A stretch of 20,672 bases of DNA from Methanocalculus sp. Its GTDB lineage: Archaea; Halobacteriota; Methanomicrobia; Methanomicrobiales; Methanocorpusculaceae. This document shows positions 1-7,640 of the stretch, piece after piece (positions within the stretch are counted from its first letter, which is position 1; every line of letters begins with the position of its first letter). The DNA lies in NCBI RefSeq assembly GCF_030651615.1, contig NZ_JAUSCG010000053.1, forward strand, positions 1 through 20,672, in the 5' to 3' direction. A program made the position numbers and the translations under genes. The notes under the pieces were generated by a model. It searched no databases. It was not told the origin of the DNA and worked only from the letters and a program-made list of their open reading frames with translations.

Positions 1-73
1 GATGGGGCGTGCAACTCCGAAGGCTCGTGAGACCGTTTCGATTGAGGTCATCGTCAGGGAGGTTGAGGAATAA
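1..73 (+). CDS. rpl22: Ribosomal protein uL22, 3' end (partial)
   Basis: Only the last 23 codons are present, read in the frame starting at base 2 and ending in TAA at 71-73. The peptide begins GRATPKARE and ends in the acidic IVREVEE. This matches the C-terminal strand and tail of archaeal uL22, the large-subunit protein that lines the exit tunnel. Position supports this, since uL22 directly precedes uS3 in the S10 cluster. Its stop overlaps the next ATG by one base (TAATG), so uS3 is probably translated by coupling. The rest of the gene lies outside the window. Confidence 0.85.
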   Translation, partial: MGRATPKARETVSIEVIVREVEE

Positions 74-789
74 TGTCAGCTGAAAAGAAGTTCATCTCTG
101 AAGGTGTCCGGAAGGTCCGTGTTGAGGCATTCTTAACAAAAGAGTTGAAGAGGGCAGGATATGGAGGCATGGATATCTTCAGGACTCCTATCGGAACCCA
201 GGTGACAATCTTTGCTGAGAAACCAGGGATTGTCATTGGAAAAGGTGGCCGTCTCGTCCGCCAGATCACAACCGATCTCGCAACCGAGTATGGTCTTGAA
301 TCCCCGCAGGTTGAGGTTCAGCAGGTTGCAAACCCTAACTTAAATGCTCAGATTCTTGCAGAGAGGCTTGCAAATGCACTTGAGCGCGGCTGGTACTTCA
401 GAAAGGCAGGATCAAGCGTTATCCGCCGTGTGATGGAGTCCGGAGCACTCGGGTGTGAAGTTATCATTGCAGGAAAACTGACCGGGTCAAGATCCCGTGT
501 CCAGAAGTTCGTTGAGGGCTATATCAAACACTCTGGTGAGCCCGCAATCAGTCTTGTTGAGACAGGCTATGCAGTAGCGATCAAGAAGCTTGGCACCATT
601 GGTGTTCAGGTTAAGCTCATCCCTCCGGGTGCGCGTCTTCCTGATCAGTTTGATATCGTCCCGCCTGTTACTCCCCGACAGCCACAGGAGATTGTGGTTG
701 AAGAGATCGAAGATATCGGTGACGATATCGATCGTGAACTTCAGGCAGTTTCTTCACCAGAAGACAAATACGAAAGGGAGGAGATCTGA
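73..789 (+). CDS. rps3: Ribosomal protein uS3
   Basis: A 238-aa small-subunit protein at the mRNA entry site of the 30S subunit. The N-terminal KH domain shows the RNA-binding GKGG loop at residues 56-59, within GIVIGKGGR. The C-terminal uS3 domain follows at about 95-195, including GCEVIIAGKLTGSRSR. The last 40 residues form an acidic tail, as is usual in archaeal and halophile-related forms. The start overlaps the uL22 stop (TAATG) and the stop overlaps the uL29 start (TGATG). Length and order are normal for euryarchaea. Confidence 0.97.
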   Translation: MSAEKKFISEGVRKVRVEAFLTKELKRAGYGGMDIFRTPIGTQVTIFAEKPGIVIGKGGRLVRQITTDLATEYGLESPQVEVQQVANPNLNAQILAERLANALERGWYFRKAGSSVIRRVMESGALGCEVIIAGKLTGSRSRVQKFVEGYIKHSGEPAISLVETGYAVAIKKLGTIGVQVKLIPPGARLPDQFDIVPPVTPRQPQEIVVEEIEDIGDDIDRELQAVSSPEDKYEREEI

Positions 790-992
790 TGGCAATATTT
801 CGCGCACGTGAAGTTGCTCAGTTCTCGGATGTAGAACTGGTAGAACAGGAGAGCAAGCTTCGGACTGAACTCATACAGCAGTATGGCAAAGTCAGTGCAG
901 GTGGCGCCCCGGATAATCCGGGTCAGATCCGTGAACTCCGAAGAACAATTGCCCGGATTCAGACCGAGCAGAATAAAAGAAAAAGTGTATGA
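789..992 (+). CDS. rpl29: Ribosomal protein uL29
   Basis: A 67-aa large-subunit protein with the two-helix uL29 pattern. The conserved segment is the C-terminal helix with IRELRRTIARIQTEQ at about 47-61. It sits near the tunnel exit, next to uL23 in the ribosome. It starts on the last base of the uS3 stop. Its own stop lies inside the ATGA overlap with the RNase P gene. Family length is usually 60-75 aa, so it is complete. Confidence 0.94.
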   Translation: MAIFRAREVAQFSDVELVEQESKLRTELIQQYGKVSAGGAPDNPGQIRELRRTIARIQTEQNKRKSV

Positions 993-1264
993 TTACGCCA
1001 GGAAACGTTCTCCGTCATGAACTGATTGGACGAAACGTCCTGGTCGTACATGCTGCAAACCCTGCCCAGGAGGGGATCTCCGGTCTCATAGCAGATGAGA
1101 CCCGGAACATGATTTCGATCCAGACACCCGTCGGATTAAAGCATGTTCCGAAGAAATATAGTACATTCCGGGTTACCCTCCCGGACAGGGTGCAGGTGGA
1201 TCTCATCGGGTCGACGATTATCGGGCGGCCTGAGAAGCGGATCACTATGCGCATCAGACAATAG
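989..1264 (+). CDS. rnp1: Ribonuclease P protein component 1 (Rpp29/Pop4 homologue)
   Basis: A 91-aa archaeal RNase P subunit, related to eukaryotic Rpp29/Pop4. It binds the specificity domain of the RNase P RNA and so helps 5' maturation of tRNA. The visible family features are ELIGRNVLVVHAANP near the N-terminus, the central GLIADETRNM strand-turn of the Sm-like barrel, and the ending GRPEKRITMRI. It overlaps uL29 by four bases (ATGA). This placement between uL29 and uS17 is standard in archaea and ties tRNA processing to ribosome output. Confidence 0.94.
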   Translation: MITPGNVLRHELIGRNVLVVHAANPAQEGISGLIADETRNMISIQTPVGLKHVPKKYSTFRVTLPDRVQVDLIGSTIIGRPEKRITMRIRQ

Positions 1265-1274
1265 AGGGTTGTTA

Positions 1275-1601
1275 ATGGCACGAAACATTGGGTTGAATGT
1301 TGCTCCTCCGGAACAGGAGTGCAACGAAGATGATTGCCCGTTTCATGGCACTTTGCCGGTGCGCGGCCAGGTGATTACCGGCAAAGTCGTGAGCGAGAAG
1401 ATGAAAGGCACTGTGGTGGTTCAGCGCGAGTATCTGCACTTCATTCAGAAGTATGACAGATATGAGAAGCGCTCCTCCAAACTCCATGCACACATCGCCC
1501 CCTGCCTTCATGTGAAGGTTGGGGACGAGGTCAAAGTAGCGGAGTGCAGGCCTCTGAACAAAACAACGCATTTCGTCGTTGTTGAGGTGAAGTCCGCATG
1601 A
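1275..1601 (+). CDS. rps17: Ribosomal protein uS17
   Basis: A 108-aa small-subunit protein with an OB fold (residues about 35-105, including VRGQVITGKVVSEKMKGTVVV). It carries the archaeal N-terminal extension with CNEDDCPFHG. The open frame extends 44 codons upstream to 1143, but that part lies inside the Rnp1 gene and does not look like uS17. ATG at 1275 sits 11 bases after the Rnp1 stop and is preceded by a GAGGGT ribosome-binding site. Its stop overlaps the uL14 start (ATGA). Confidence 0.95.
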   Translation: MARNIGLNVAPPEQECNEDDCPFHGTLPVRGQVITGKVVSEKMKGTVVVQREYLHFIQKYDRYEKRSSKLHAHIAPCLHVKVGDEVKVAECRPLNKTTHFVVVEVKSA

Positions 1602-1996
1602 GAGCACTAGGATCTAAGATTCCCCGTGCACTCCAGACCGGGTCGCGTATGGTCTGTGCGGATAACACCGGTGCGCGTGTCGTCGAGGTCATCTCGGTTG
1701 ACAGATATCATGGTGTACGGAGACGTCAGCCGAAACTCGGCATCGGCGACCTTGCAACCGTATCTGTCAAAAAAGGAACTCCTGACATGCGCAAAAAACT
1801 CGTAAAAGCAGTTGTTGTACGACAGAAGAAAGAGTTTAGAAGACCAAATGGTCTCCGTGTATCGTTTGAAGAGAATGCAATGGTACTCGTTAATGAGACC
1901 GGCGATCCCCGTGGGACTGAGATTAAAGGTCCGGTAGCCCGAGAGGTTGCCGCACGCTATCCAAAGATCGCGTCCATGGCGACGATCATCATCTGA
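1598..1996 (+). CDS. rpl14: Ribosomal protein uL14
   Basis: A 132-aa large-subunit protein at the subunit interface. It has the typical core VCADNTGARVVEVI at about 19-32, the basic PKLGIGDLATVSVKKG segment, and the signature end GTEIKGPVAREVAARYPKIASMA. The length equals the usual archaeal form. It is coupled to uS17 by ATGA. The uL24 gene follows after eight bases. Confidence 0.97.
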   Translation: MRALGSKIPRALQTGSRMVCADNTGARVVEVISVDRYHGVRRRQPKLGIGDLATVSVKKGTPDMRKKLVKAVVVRQKKEFRRPNGLRVSFEENAMVLVNETGDPRGTEIKGPVAREVAARYPKIASMATIII

Positions 1997-2004
1997 GGTG
2001 TCCT

Positions 2005-2370
2005 ATGGTGCGAATAGCAAGCAGTCAGCCAAGAAAACAGAGGAAGATTCGGTATAATGCACCGATCCATCTCAGGGGGGCATTCCTCCATACGATGCTC
2101 TCACCAGAGCTTCGTGAAAAGCACGGTCACCGGCGCGTCAGAGTAGTTACCGGTGACACCGTAAAGGTGCTCAGAGGCGAACATACCGGAACCATCGGTG
2201 TTGTTGATGGCATCGATCTGAAACGCCTGACGATTCAGGTTCATGGCGTTACAGTCAAAAAGGCGGATGGTACAGAGGTTGCAAGACCTGTTGATCCCTC
2301 CAAAGTGATGATCACAAAGTTGAATTTCAATGATCCGAAGCGTCAGGAACGTATCGGGGTGAAGGAATAA
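2005..2370 (+). CDS. rpl24: Ribosomal protein uL24
   Basis: A 121-aa large-subunit assembly-initiating protein. The basic N-terminal part (SSQPRKQRKIRYNAPIHLR) is archaeal and eukaryotic in type. The KOW motif lies at about 47-74 (VVTGDTVKVLRGEHTG). GAGGTG at about 1995-2000, overlapping the end of uL14, is a good ribosome-binding site for this ATG. The stop overlaps the eS4 start (TAATG). Confidence 0.96.
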   Translation: MVRIASSQPRKQRKIRYNAPIHLRGAFLHTMLSPELREKHGHRRVRVVTGDTVKVLRGEHTGTIGVVDGIDLKRLTIQVHGVTVKKADGTEVARPVDPSKVMITKLNFNDPKRQERIGVKE

Positions 2371-3098
2371 TGGCACATATGAAGCGTATAGTCGCCCCTG
2401 GTTCCTGGGGGATCGGACGAAAAGTCAGCAAATATGTATCGGTCACCTCTCCAGGTCCTCATAATGCAGGCGCTATTCCGGTTGCAGTCTGGATGCGGGA
2501 TCAGATGGGTCTTGCAAGAAACATGAAGGAGATCAAACAGATCCTCCATGATCGTCAGGTTGTTGTGAACGGCAAGGTCTGTACAGATCCTCATATCGGT
2601 CTTGGTGTCTTTGATATCATCTCCTTCCCACGACTTGAGAAGCATTATGTAATGCTTCTTGACAAGAGTGGCAGGTTTGCCACATCCGAGATCGATGCAG
2701 TAGCAGCGAAAGTCCGTCTGTCAAAGATCAGAAACAAGACGACATTACCGGGTGGCAAAGTCCAGTTGAACCTTCTCTTCGGTGCAAACCTCGTTGCAGA
2801 TGATTCATACCATCCAAAAGACTCGATCATCCTGACACTTGGTGTTGATGGTGACGCAAGGTTCTCCATTAAAGAACACTTCCCCTATGCGGTTGGAAAC
2901 GTCGCAATGGTTGTCGGTGGTCAGCACTCGGGTAGAGTTGCCAGAATTCGTGAAGTTATTCCGGTTCCAGGGAGCGTTCCAAACCGTGTCAGTCTTGAGG
3001 ATCTCTCAACCGGCGCTGTCTTTGAGACGATCGAGCCGTACATCTTCATGGTCGGAAAAGATGAGCCATCTCTTGGCATCTGGGGGATAACCGTATGA
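2370..3098 (+). CDS. rps4e: Ribosomal protein eS4
   Basis: A 242-aa small-subunit protein found only in archaea and eukaryotes, which excludes a bacterial origin for this operon. The order is a conserved N-terminus (HMKRIVAPGSW), an S4 RNA-binding region at about 43-105 (KEIKQILHDRQVVVNGK), a central domain, and a KOW-like segment at about 174-200 (VGNVAMVVGGQHSGRV). It overlaps uL24 by one base and uL5 by four (ATGA). Confidence 0.96.
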   Translation: MAHMKRIVAPGSWGIGRKVSKYVSVTSPGPHNAGAIPVAVWMRDQMGLARNMKEIKQILHDRQVVVNGKVCTDPHIGLGVFDIISFPRLEKHYVMLLDKSGRFATSEIDAVAAKVRLSKIRNKTTLPGGKVQLNLLFGANLVADDSYHPKDSIILTLGVDGDARFSIKEHFPYAVGNVAMVVGGQHSGRVARIREVIPVPGSVPNRVSLEDLSTGAVFETIEPYIFMVGKDEPSLGIWGITV

Positions 3099-3607
3099 CC
3101 GGTATGCAGGAGCTCTTCATCGACAAGATTGTCGTCCATATGAGTGTCGGTGAGAGTGGCGATAAATTAATCAAAGGAGAGGCACTGATGAAGGAGATCT
3201 GTAATGGTGCAACTCCCGTCCGTACCATCGCCAAACGTACTGTCCCGGCATTTGGTCTTCGAAAAGGTCAGCCAATGGGCTGTAAACTTACCCTGAGGGG
3301 TGCTGTTGCAGAGGAGTTCCTTGCGACCTCCCTTGCCATCATCGAGAAGAAGATCCGTCCGCAGCAGTTTGATGTGAATGGGAACTTCGGCTTTGGGATC
3401 GAAGAGCATACCGATTACCCGGGTCAGTCCTATGATCCTCAGATTGGTATCTATGGAATGGATATCAACGTCGTCATCGAGAAGAAAGGTGTCAGGATCG
3501 CAAGACGGTCCGCACAGAAGAAGAAGCTCCCATCAAAGCAGCATGTAAAGAGGGAAGAGGCTGTTTTGTTTATGAAAGAGCGATTCAACGTCGAGGTGGT
3601 TGAATAA
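3095..3607 (+). CDS. rpl5: Ribosomal protein uL5
   Basis: A 170-aa protein of the central protuberance that binds 5S rRNA. Supporting segments are KIVVHMSVGESGDKL near the N-terminus, the loop VRTIAKRTVPAFGLRKG, and the C-terminal FGIEEHTDYPGQSYDP signature. It is coupled to eS4 by ATGA and to uS14 by TAATG. Nothing unusual is seen. Confidence 0.97.
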   Translation: MTGMQELFIDKIVVHMSVGESGDKLIKGEALMKEICNGATPVRTIAKRTVPAFGLRKGQPMGCKLTLRGAVAEEFLATSLAIIEKKIRPQQFDVNGNFGFGIEEHTDYPGQSYDPQIGIYGMDINVVIEKKGVRIARRSAQKKKLPSKQHVKREEAVLFMKERFNVEVVE

Positions 3608-3771
3608 TGGCGGAGCAGGGGAAGACCCCCCAGAAGAAGATCGGCTATGGGAGTAACCAGTGCCGGATGTGCGGGCGCAAGCAGGGACTTGTGCGGAGAT
3701 ACAATATCATGTTCTGCCGCCAGTGCTTCCGTGAATGGGCCCCTACGATGGGTTTTAAGAAGATGAACTAG
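3607..3771 (+). CDS. rps14: Ribosomal protein uS14, zinc-binding form
   Basis: A 54-aa protein, MAEQGKTPQKK to GFKKMN, ending in TAG at 3769-3771. Four cysteines at 19, 22, 37 and 40 form the CxxC-x14-CxxC zinc site typical of archaeal uS14. The residues QCRMCGRKQGLVRRYN and FCRQCFRE match the family. It binds 16S rRNA in the 30S head. Its ATG shares a base with the uL5 stop, and uS8 follows after 11 bases, so it fills the exact place expected in the spc cluster. Confidence 0.96.
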   Translation: MAEQGKTPQKKIGYGSNQCRMCGRKQGLVRRYNIMFCRQCFREWAPTMGFKKMN

Positions 3772-3782
3772 GTGGCCGGATT

Positions 3783-4175
3783 ATGACACGACAGAACATA
3801 ATTGCCGATGCAATGAGCGCCATGAAAAATGCAGGTGATGCTGGAAGGCTTACGGTAACAGTAGAGCCGGCATCCCAGCTCTTTGGTGCAATGCTTGGCA
3901 TCATGCAGGAGAACGGGTACATTGCCGGCTTCGAATATATTGACGATGGCCGGGGTGGACAGTTTACGATCCAGCTGACAGGCAGGATCAATAAATGTGG
4001 CGCAATATCGCCCCGGTTCGCTGTAAAGACCGAAGACATGGAATCATGGGAGACACGGTACCTCCCTGCCAAAGGGTTTGGCATTCTCATGCTCACGACC
4101 TCTCAGGGTGTCATGTCTCATGAACAGGCGCGAATGGCTGGAATCGGCGGACAGCTGATTGGATATGTCTACTGA
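3783..4175 (+). CDS. rps8: Ribosomal protein uS8
   Basis: A 130-aa small-subunit protein that binds the central domain of 16S rRNA. It has the N-terminal ADAMSAMKNA helix and the C-terminal RYLPAKGFGILMLTTSQGVMSHEQAR segment diagnostic of uS8. A GGTGG ribosome-binding site overlaps the uS14 stop, eight bases or so upstream of this ATG. Length is as in other archaea. Confidence 0.96.
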   Translation: MTRQNIIADAMSAMKNAGDAGRLTVTVEPASQLFGAMLGIMQENGYIAGFEYIDDGRGGQFTIQLTGRINKCGAISPRFAVKTEDMESWETRYLPAKGFGILMLTTSQGVMSHEQARMAGIGGQLIGYVY

Positions 4176-4186
4176 GGTGCTCTGAG

Positions 4187-4711
4187 ATGGTAACCATTGA
4201 GAAGATCGAGATCCCGGCTGGTGTCGAGGTTTCGATGAGTGGAGATATGGTTGTAGTGAAGGGACCAAAAGGTGAACTTCAGCGATCAATGTACTATCCA
4301 AACATCTCTATCGTCATCGAGGATGGACATGTAGTGATTAGTACAGGGTCTGGAAGAAAGACTGTCTATGCGATGGTCGGAACCTTTGCTTCCCATATTC
4401 ACAACATGTGCATCGGTGTAACCGTTGGTTACGAGTTTTCGATGAAGGTCGTCTACAGTCACTTTCCGATTCAGCTTAAACTCCACCCGGGAATTCTTGA
4501 GATCGGGAATTTCCTTGGTGAGAAGATGGCCCGGAATGCAAAGATCCATAACGGCGTTACTGTGATGATTGGATCGGATGAGGTGACGGTGACAGGTATC
4601 GATAAGGAAAAGGTGGGTAATACCGCCGCCAACATTGAGAAAGCTACAAAGATCAGAAAGCGTGATCCGAGGGTCTTCCAGGATGGCATATACAGGGTAC
4701 AGAAGGCGTGA
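4187..4711 (+). CDS. rpl6: Ribosomal protein uL6
   Basis: A 174-aa large-subunit protein near the factor-binding site, made of two tandem domains. The first begins IEIPAGVEVSMSGDMVVVKGPKGEL. The second contains FLGEKMARNAKIHNGVTV and ends RDPRVFQDGIYRV, a typical archaeal C-terminus. A GAGGTG site at 4174-4179 precedes the ATG. The neighbours are uS8 and eL32, as expected. Confidence 0.96.
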   Translation: MVTIEKIEIPAGVEVSMSGDMVVVKGPKGELQRSMYYPNISIVIEDGHVVISTGSGRKTVYAMVGTFASHIHNMCIGVTVGYEFSMKVVYSHFPIQLKLHPGILEIGNFLGEKMARNAKIHNGVTVMIGSDEVTVTGIDKEKVGNTAANIEKATKIRKRDPRVFQDGIYRVQKA

Positions 4712-4716
4712 TCCAG

Positions 4717-5136
4717 ATGGTTGCTATTAAAAAGCTGATTCGGGATCGCCAGGCAAAACGGGGAGATTTCAAGCGCCAGTGCCTGAAAGCCAAATCAAAA
4801 CTTGAGGATGTATGGCGCAGACCCCGTGGCGGTCAGAGTAAACAGCGTAAACAGAAGAAAGCGAAGGGCAGAATCCCCTCCCCAGGATTTGCAGGACCTG
4901 TTGCCGTCAGAGGTTATCATCCATGCGGATTACAGGAAGCACTTGTGCAGACAGCAGCTACACTTGAATCCCTCGATCCACAGACCACTGCGGTCAGGAT
5001 CGGTGGCACTGTCGGCATGAAGAAGCGGATGGTTATTCAGGCAAAGGCAATCTCAGGTGGGTTCAAAGTACTTAACCCAAGAGCAGTTGCCTCTGAAGTA
5101 CCTGCAGTTGAAGAAGAGGTGGATGACGATGAGTAA
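4717..5136 (+). CDS. rpl32e: Ribosomal protein eL32
   Basis: A 139-aa archaeal/eukaryotic large-subunit protein. The core includes WRRPRGGQSKQRKQKK at about 33-48, then GFAGPVAVRGYHPCG, and late on the RIGGTVGMKKRM segment. An acidic EEEVDDDE tail follows. The frame also has a GTG at 4708, but GTGATCC at 4708-4714 matches the anti-Shine-Dalgarno complement and serves ATG 4717, which I prefer. The gene overlaps the eL19 start by eight bases. Confidence 0.93.
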   Translation: MVAIKKLIRDRQAKRGDFKRQCLKAKSKLEDVWRRPRGGQSKQRKQKKAKGRIPSPGFAGPVAVRGYHPCGLQEALVQTAATLESLDPQTTAVRIGGTVGMKKRMVIQAKAISGGFKVLNPRAVASEVPAVEEEVDDDE

Positions 5137-5581
5137 TCTCGTTAGCCAGAAACGCATTGCCGCAGTGATTCTTGACTGTGGAGAGAACCGTGTCTGGTTT
5201 GATCCCGAGCAGCTTACTGAGATCGCAAATGCTGTATCCCGTGAGGATATCCGGGCTCTCATCAAAGAGGGCGCCATCACAGCACACCAGAAGAAAGGTG
5301 TCAGCCGTGGACGGGCACGCCTCCGGATGGCAAAGCGTGCCTATGGCCATTGCAAAGGGCATGGTCGGAGAAAGGGTGCAAAAGGTGCACGTACACCCTC
5401 AAAGAGGGTATGGATTCAGAAGATCCGGGCACTCAGAACAACCCTTCGCGAGATGCGCGATACCGGTTCCATTGACCGTTCGGTCTATCGGAAATTCTAT
5501 CGCCGTGCAGCAGGTGGCCAGTTCAGGAATGTCTCCCATTTAAAGCAGAATATTGAACAGCATACCGGGAAGGTGAACTGA
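5129..5581 (+). CDS. rpl19e: Ribosomal protein eL19
   Basis: A 150-aa basic, helical large-subunit protein of archaea and eukaryotes. The N-terminal core is QKRIAAVILDCGENRVWFDP; the conserved RNA-binding stretch has KKGVSRGRARLR, then GHGRRKGAKGAR, and KFYRRAAGGQF near the end. The open frame extends 24 codons upstream, but that part is out-of-frame eL32 sequence. ATG 5129 gives the family start MSNLVSQKR. The 8-base overlap with eL32 implies coupling. Confidence 0.95.
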   Translation: MSNLVSQKRIAAVILDCGENRVWFDPEQLTEIANAVSREDIRALIKEGAITAHQKKGVSRGRARLRMAKRAYGHCKGHGRRKGAKGARTPSKRVWIQKIRALRTTLREMRDTGSIDRSVYRKFYRRAAGGQFRNVSHLKQNIEQHTGKVN

Positions 5582-5582
5582 T

Positions 5583-6110
5583 ATGGCGACAAGTGCACGA
5601 TATTTCGTTCCGTTCAGGAGACGAAAAGAAGGTAGGACTGATTATTATCAGCGGATGCGCCTTATCATCTCAAGAAGGCCACGGTTTGTGGTTCGAAAAA
5701 CTTCAGGTCAGATCATCGTACAGCTCATTGTTGCAGAGATGACCGGAGACCGGACCCTTGTATCAGCAACCAGTGGTGAACTCTCAAAATTCGGATACAC
5801 CGGATATACCCGTAATACCCCTGCTGCATACCTCACCGGTATGCTCTGTGCGGTTCGCGCACAGAAGGCGGGATATGAAGGTGGTATCCTTGATATCGGT
5901 CTGAACCATGCAACAAAAGGTGCCAGGGTCTTTGCAGCTCTGAAAGGAGCAATCGAGGCTGGCTTTGATATCCCGTACGGTGAGGAGATCCTCCCTGACG
6001 ACGATCGTGTCAAAGGTGTGCACATCGCCGAATATTCCCCTGATCGGGCCGGCGGAATCGTTGCAAATGTGGAAGAGGTGGCAGATGCCATTATGAAGGA
6101 GCTTGAGTGA
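5583..6110 (+). CDS. rpl18: Ribosomal protein uL18
   Basis: A 175-aa protein of the 5S rRNA-binding group. The visible archaeal uL18/eukaryotic L5-type features are FRRRKEGRTDYYQR at about 12-25, PRFVVRKTSGQIIVQ, and the ending GEEILPDDDRVKGVHI. An AGGTGA site sits just upstream across the eL19 stop. Only one base separates it from eL19 and one from uS5. Confidence 0.96.
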   Translation: MATSARYFVPFRRRKEGRTDYYQRMRLIISRRPRFVVRKTSGQIIVQLIVAEMTGDRTLVSATSGELSKFGYTGYTRNTPAAYLTGMLCAVRAQKAGYEGGILDIGLNHATKGARVFAALKGAIEAGFDIPYGEEILPDDDRVKGVHIAEYSPDRAGGIVANVEEVADAIMKELE

Positions 6111-6111
6111 C

Positions 6112-6732
6112 ATGGCAATGGAACGCGAAGAATGGATCCCTGTCACCGGCCTTGGAAAAGCAGTCGTCGCAGGTGAATATTCAACCCTTGACGAGGTGCT
6201 CTCCAGTGGACACCCGATCAAAGAGGCAGGTATCGTCGATATTTTCCTCCCTGATCTCAGTGATGAGGTCCTCTCCATCGATATGATGCAGAGGATGACC
6301 GACTCCGGCAGGAGGATTAAATTCCGTGCTGTCGTTGTTGTTGGAAACCGCGATGGATTCATCGGCTTTGGTCAGGGAAAAGATGTTCAGGTAGGCACAG
6401 CAATACGAAAGGCGATTGTCAATGCCAAACTGAATATCATCAAGGTACGGAGAGGTTGTGGAAGCTGGGAATGTGGATGTGGCAATGTCCACTCGATCCC
6501 AATGCAGGTTGAAGGAAAGGCAGGCAGTGTCGTTGTCACCCTGAAGCCTGCACCACAGGGTATCGGCCTTGTGACCGGTGAGATTGGAAAGAAGGTGCTT
6601 GGTCTTGCAGGTATCAGAGATGTCTGGTCGATGAGCAAAGGCAACACCCGGACAACGATCAACTATGCCAAAGCAACGTATGAGGCATTGAAAGCGACGA
6701 ATATGGTTCGTATTGGGGGAGGGCGGCACTAA
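6112..6732 (+). CDS. rps5: Ribosomal protein uS5
   Basis: A 206-aa small-subunit protein involved in decoding accuracy. The double-stranded RNA-binding-like S5 domain lies at about 65-130 (FRAVVVVGNRDGFIGFGQGK). It is followed by the C-terminal S5 domain (LKPAPQGIGLVTGEIGKKVL). The cysteine-rich RGCGSWECGCGNVHS is the usual archaeal insertion. A TTG at 6103 is in frame but overlaps uL18; ATG 6112, one base after the uL18 stop, is preferred, and ATG 6118 is possible. The stop overlaps uL30 (TAATG). Confidence 0.95.
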   Translation: MAMEREEWIPVTGLGKAVVAGEYSTLDEVLSSGHPIKEAGIVDIFLPDLSDEVLSIDMMQRMTDSGRRIKFRAVVVVGNRDGFIGFGQGKDVQVGTAIRKAIVNAKLNIIKVRRGCGSWECGCGNVHSIPMQVEGKAGSVVVTLKPAPQGIGLVTGEIGKKVLGLAGIRDVWSMSKGNTRTTINYAKATYEALKATNMVRIGGGRH

Positions 6733-7193
6733 TGTACGCAGTCGTGCAGGTGCGCGGCGTTGTCAATACCCGCCACGAAATTAAAGAGACGCTGAAGATG
6801 CTTCGTCTCCACCACATCAACCATTGTGTCCTCATCCCTGAGACTCCTGAGTACCTCGGGATGATCAGAAAAGTGAAGGACTTTGTTGCCTATGGAGAGG
6901 TCAACGCAGAGACTCTTGAGACGATTCTCAGGACTCGCGGCCGCCTTCTTGGCAACAAACCCTTAACGGATGAATATCTGAAGAGCGCATCATCGTATGC
7001 GTCCGTCAGTGAACTTGCCGAAGCACTCACACATGGTGAAGTCAAGCAGAAGGATATTCCGGAATTAAAACCGGTACTCCGGATGCATCCACCAAGAAAG
7101 GGTTATAAGACCATCAAGCGGACTTTTAACCAGGGTGGAGCGCTCGGTTATTATGGCAGGGAGATTAACTCTCTTCTGTATAAGATGAGGTGA
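6732..7193 (+). CDS. rpl30: Ribosomal protein uL30, archaeal long form
   Basis: A 153-aa large-subunit protein. The first 60 residues (YAVVQVRGVVNTRHEIKETL) form the universal uL30 fold. The remaining 90, with HPPRKGYKTIKRTFNQGGALGY, form the C-terminal extension seen in archaea and eukaryotes and absent from the 60-aa bacterial form. It starts on the last base of the uS5 stop. GAGGTGA at its 3' end is the ribosome-binding site for uL15. Confidence 0.96.
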   Translation: MYAVVQVRGVVNTRHEIKETLKMLRLHHINHCVLIPETPEYLGMIRKVKDFVAYGEVNAETLETILRTRGRLLGNKPLTDEYLKSASSYASVSELAEALTHGEVKQKDIPELKPVLRMHPPRKGYKTIKRTFNQGGALGYYGREINSLLYKMR

Positions 7194-7200
7194 GTTGGGA

Positions 7201-7623
7201 ATGCCAGTCAATAAGCGATCAAAATATCGTGGATCAAGAACATGCGGCGGCGGAACTCATAAGAACCGTCGTGGTGCTGGAAACAGGGGAGGTCGTGGAG
7301 CCGCAGGATGGCGTGACCATAACTTCACCCGATTCCATCTTCTTGGCAAGCGTGAAGGTAAACATGGATTCGTCTCACCGACGTCTGTTGATCCAACGGT
7401 CCTCGATATTGGTGAGATCGACCAGATGATTCCCATGCTGGTTGTGCAGGGAATCGCACGCGAGGAGGCCGGTGTTGTCGTCCTCGATGCACGGGATCTC
7501 GGTATCGAGAAGATCCTCGGAGGAGGCAGGGTTCATCATAAGATGAATATCTCTGCAGATACCTTCTCTGAACGTGCAAAAGCAAAGATCGAAGAGCTCG
7601 GTGGCCAGGCATTGGCCCTCTAA
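7201..7623 (+). CDS. rpl15: Ribosomal protein uL15
   Basis: A 140-aa large-subunit protein with the glycine/arginine-rich N-terminus SRTCGGGTHKNRRGAGNRGGRG and the C-terminal ILGGGRVHHKMNI. A TTG at 7195 is in frame, but ATG 7201 fits best: GAGGTGA at 7187-7193 precedes it by seven bases, and MPVNKRSKYRG is the usual start. Just past its end lie a hairpin and T-run that may thin out transcription into secY. Confidence 0.95.
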   Translation: MPVNKRSKYRGSRTCGGGTHKNRRGAGNRGGRGAAGWRDHNFTRFHLLGKREGKHGFVSPTSVDPTVLDIGEIDQMIPMLVVQGIAREEAGVVVLDARDLGIEKILGGGRVHHKMNISADTFSERAKAKIEELGGQALAL

Positions 7624-7632
7624 CATTTTTTT
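7603..7632 (+). terminator. Possible attenuating terminator between uL15 and secY
   Basis: GGCCA (7603-7607) and TGGCC (7613-7617) form a 5-bp stem with a 5-base loop at the end of uL15. Seven Ts follow at 7626-7632, after eight unpaired bases. Archaeal RNA polymerase often stops at U-runs, so partial termination here could lower secY relative to the ribosomal genes. The hairpin is short and set back from the Ts, so the call is tentative. Confidence 0.3.
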
Positions 7633-7640
7633 GGTGACCT

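Noticed and set aside
5784..6729. Long minus-strand open frames of 192 and 182 codons
   Set aside because: They lie fully antisense to uL18 and uS5, lack ribosome-binding sites and encode no recognisable protein. They arise from the codon bias of the sense genes.
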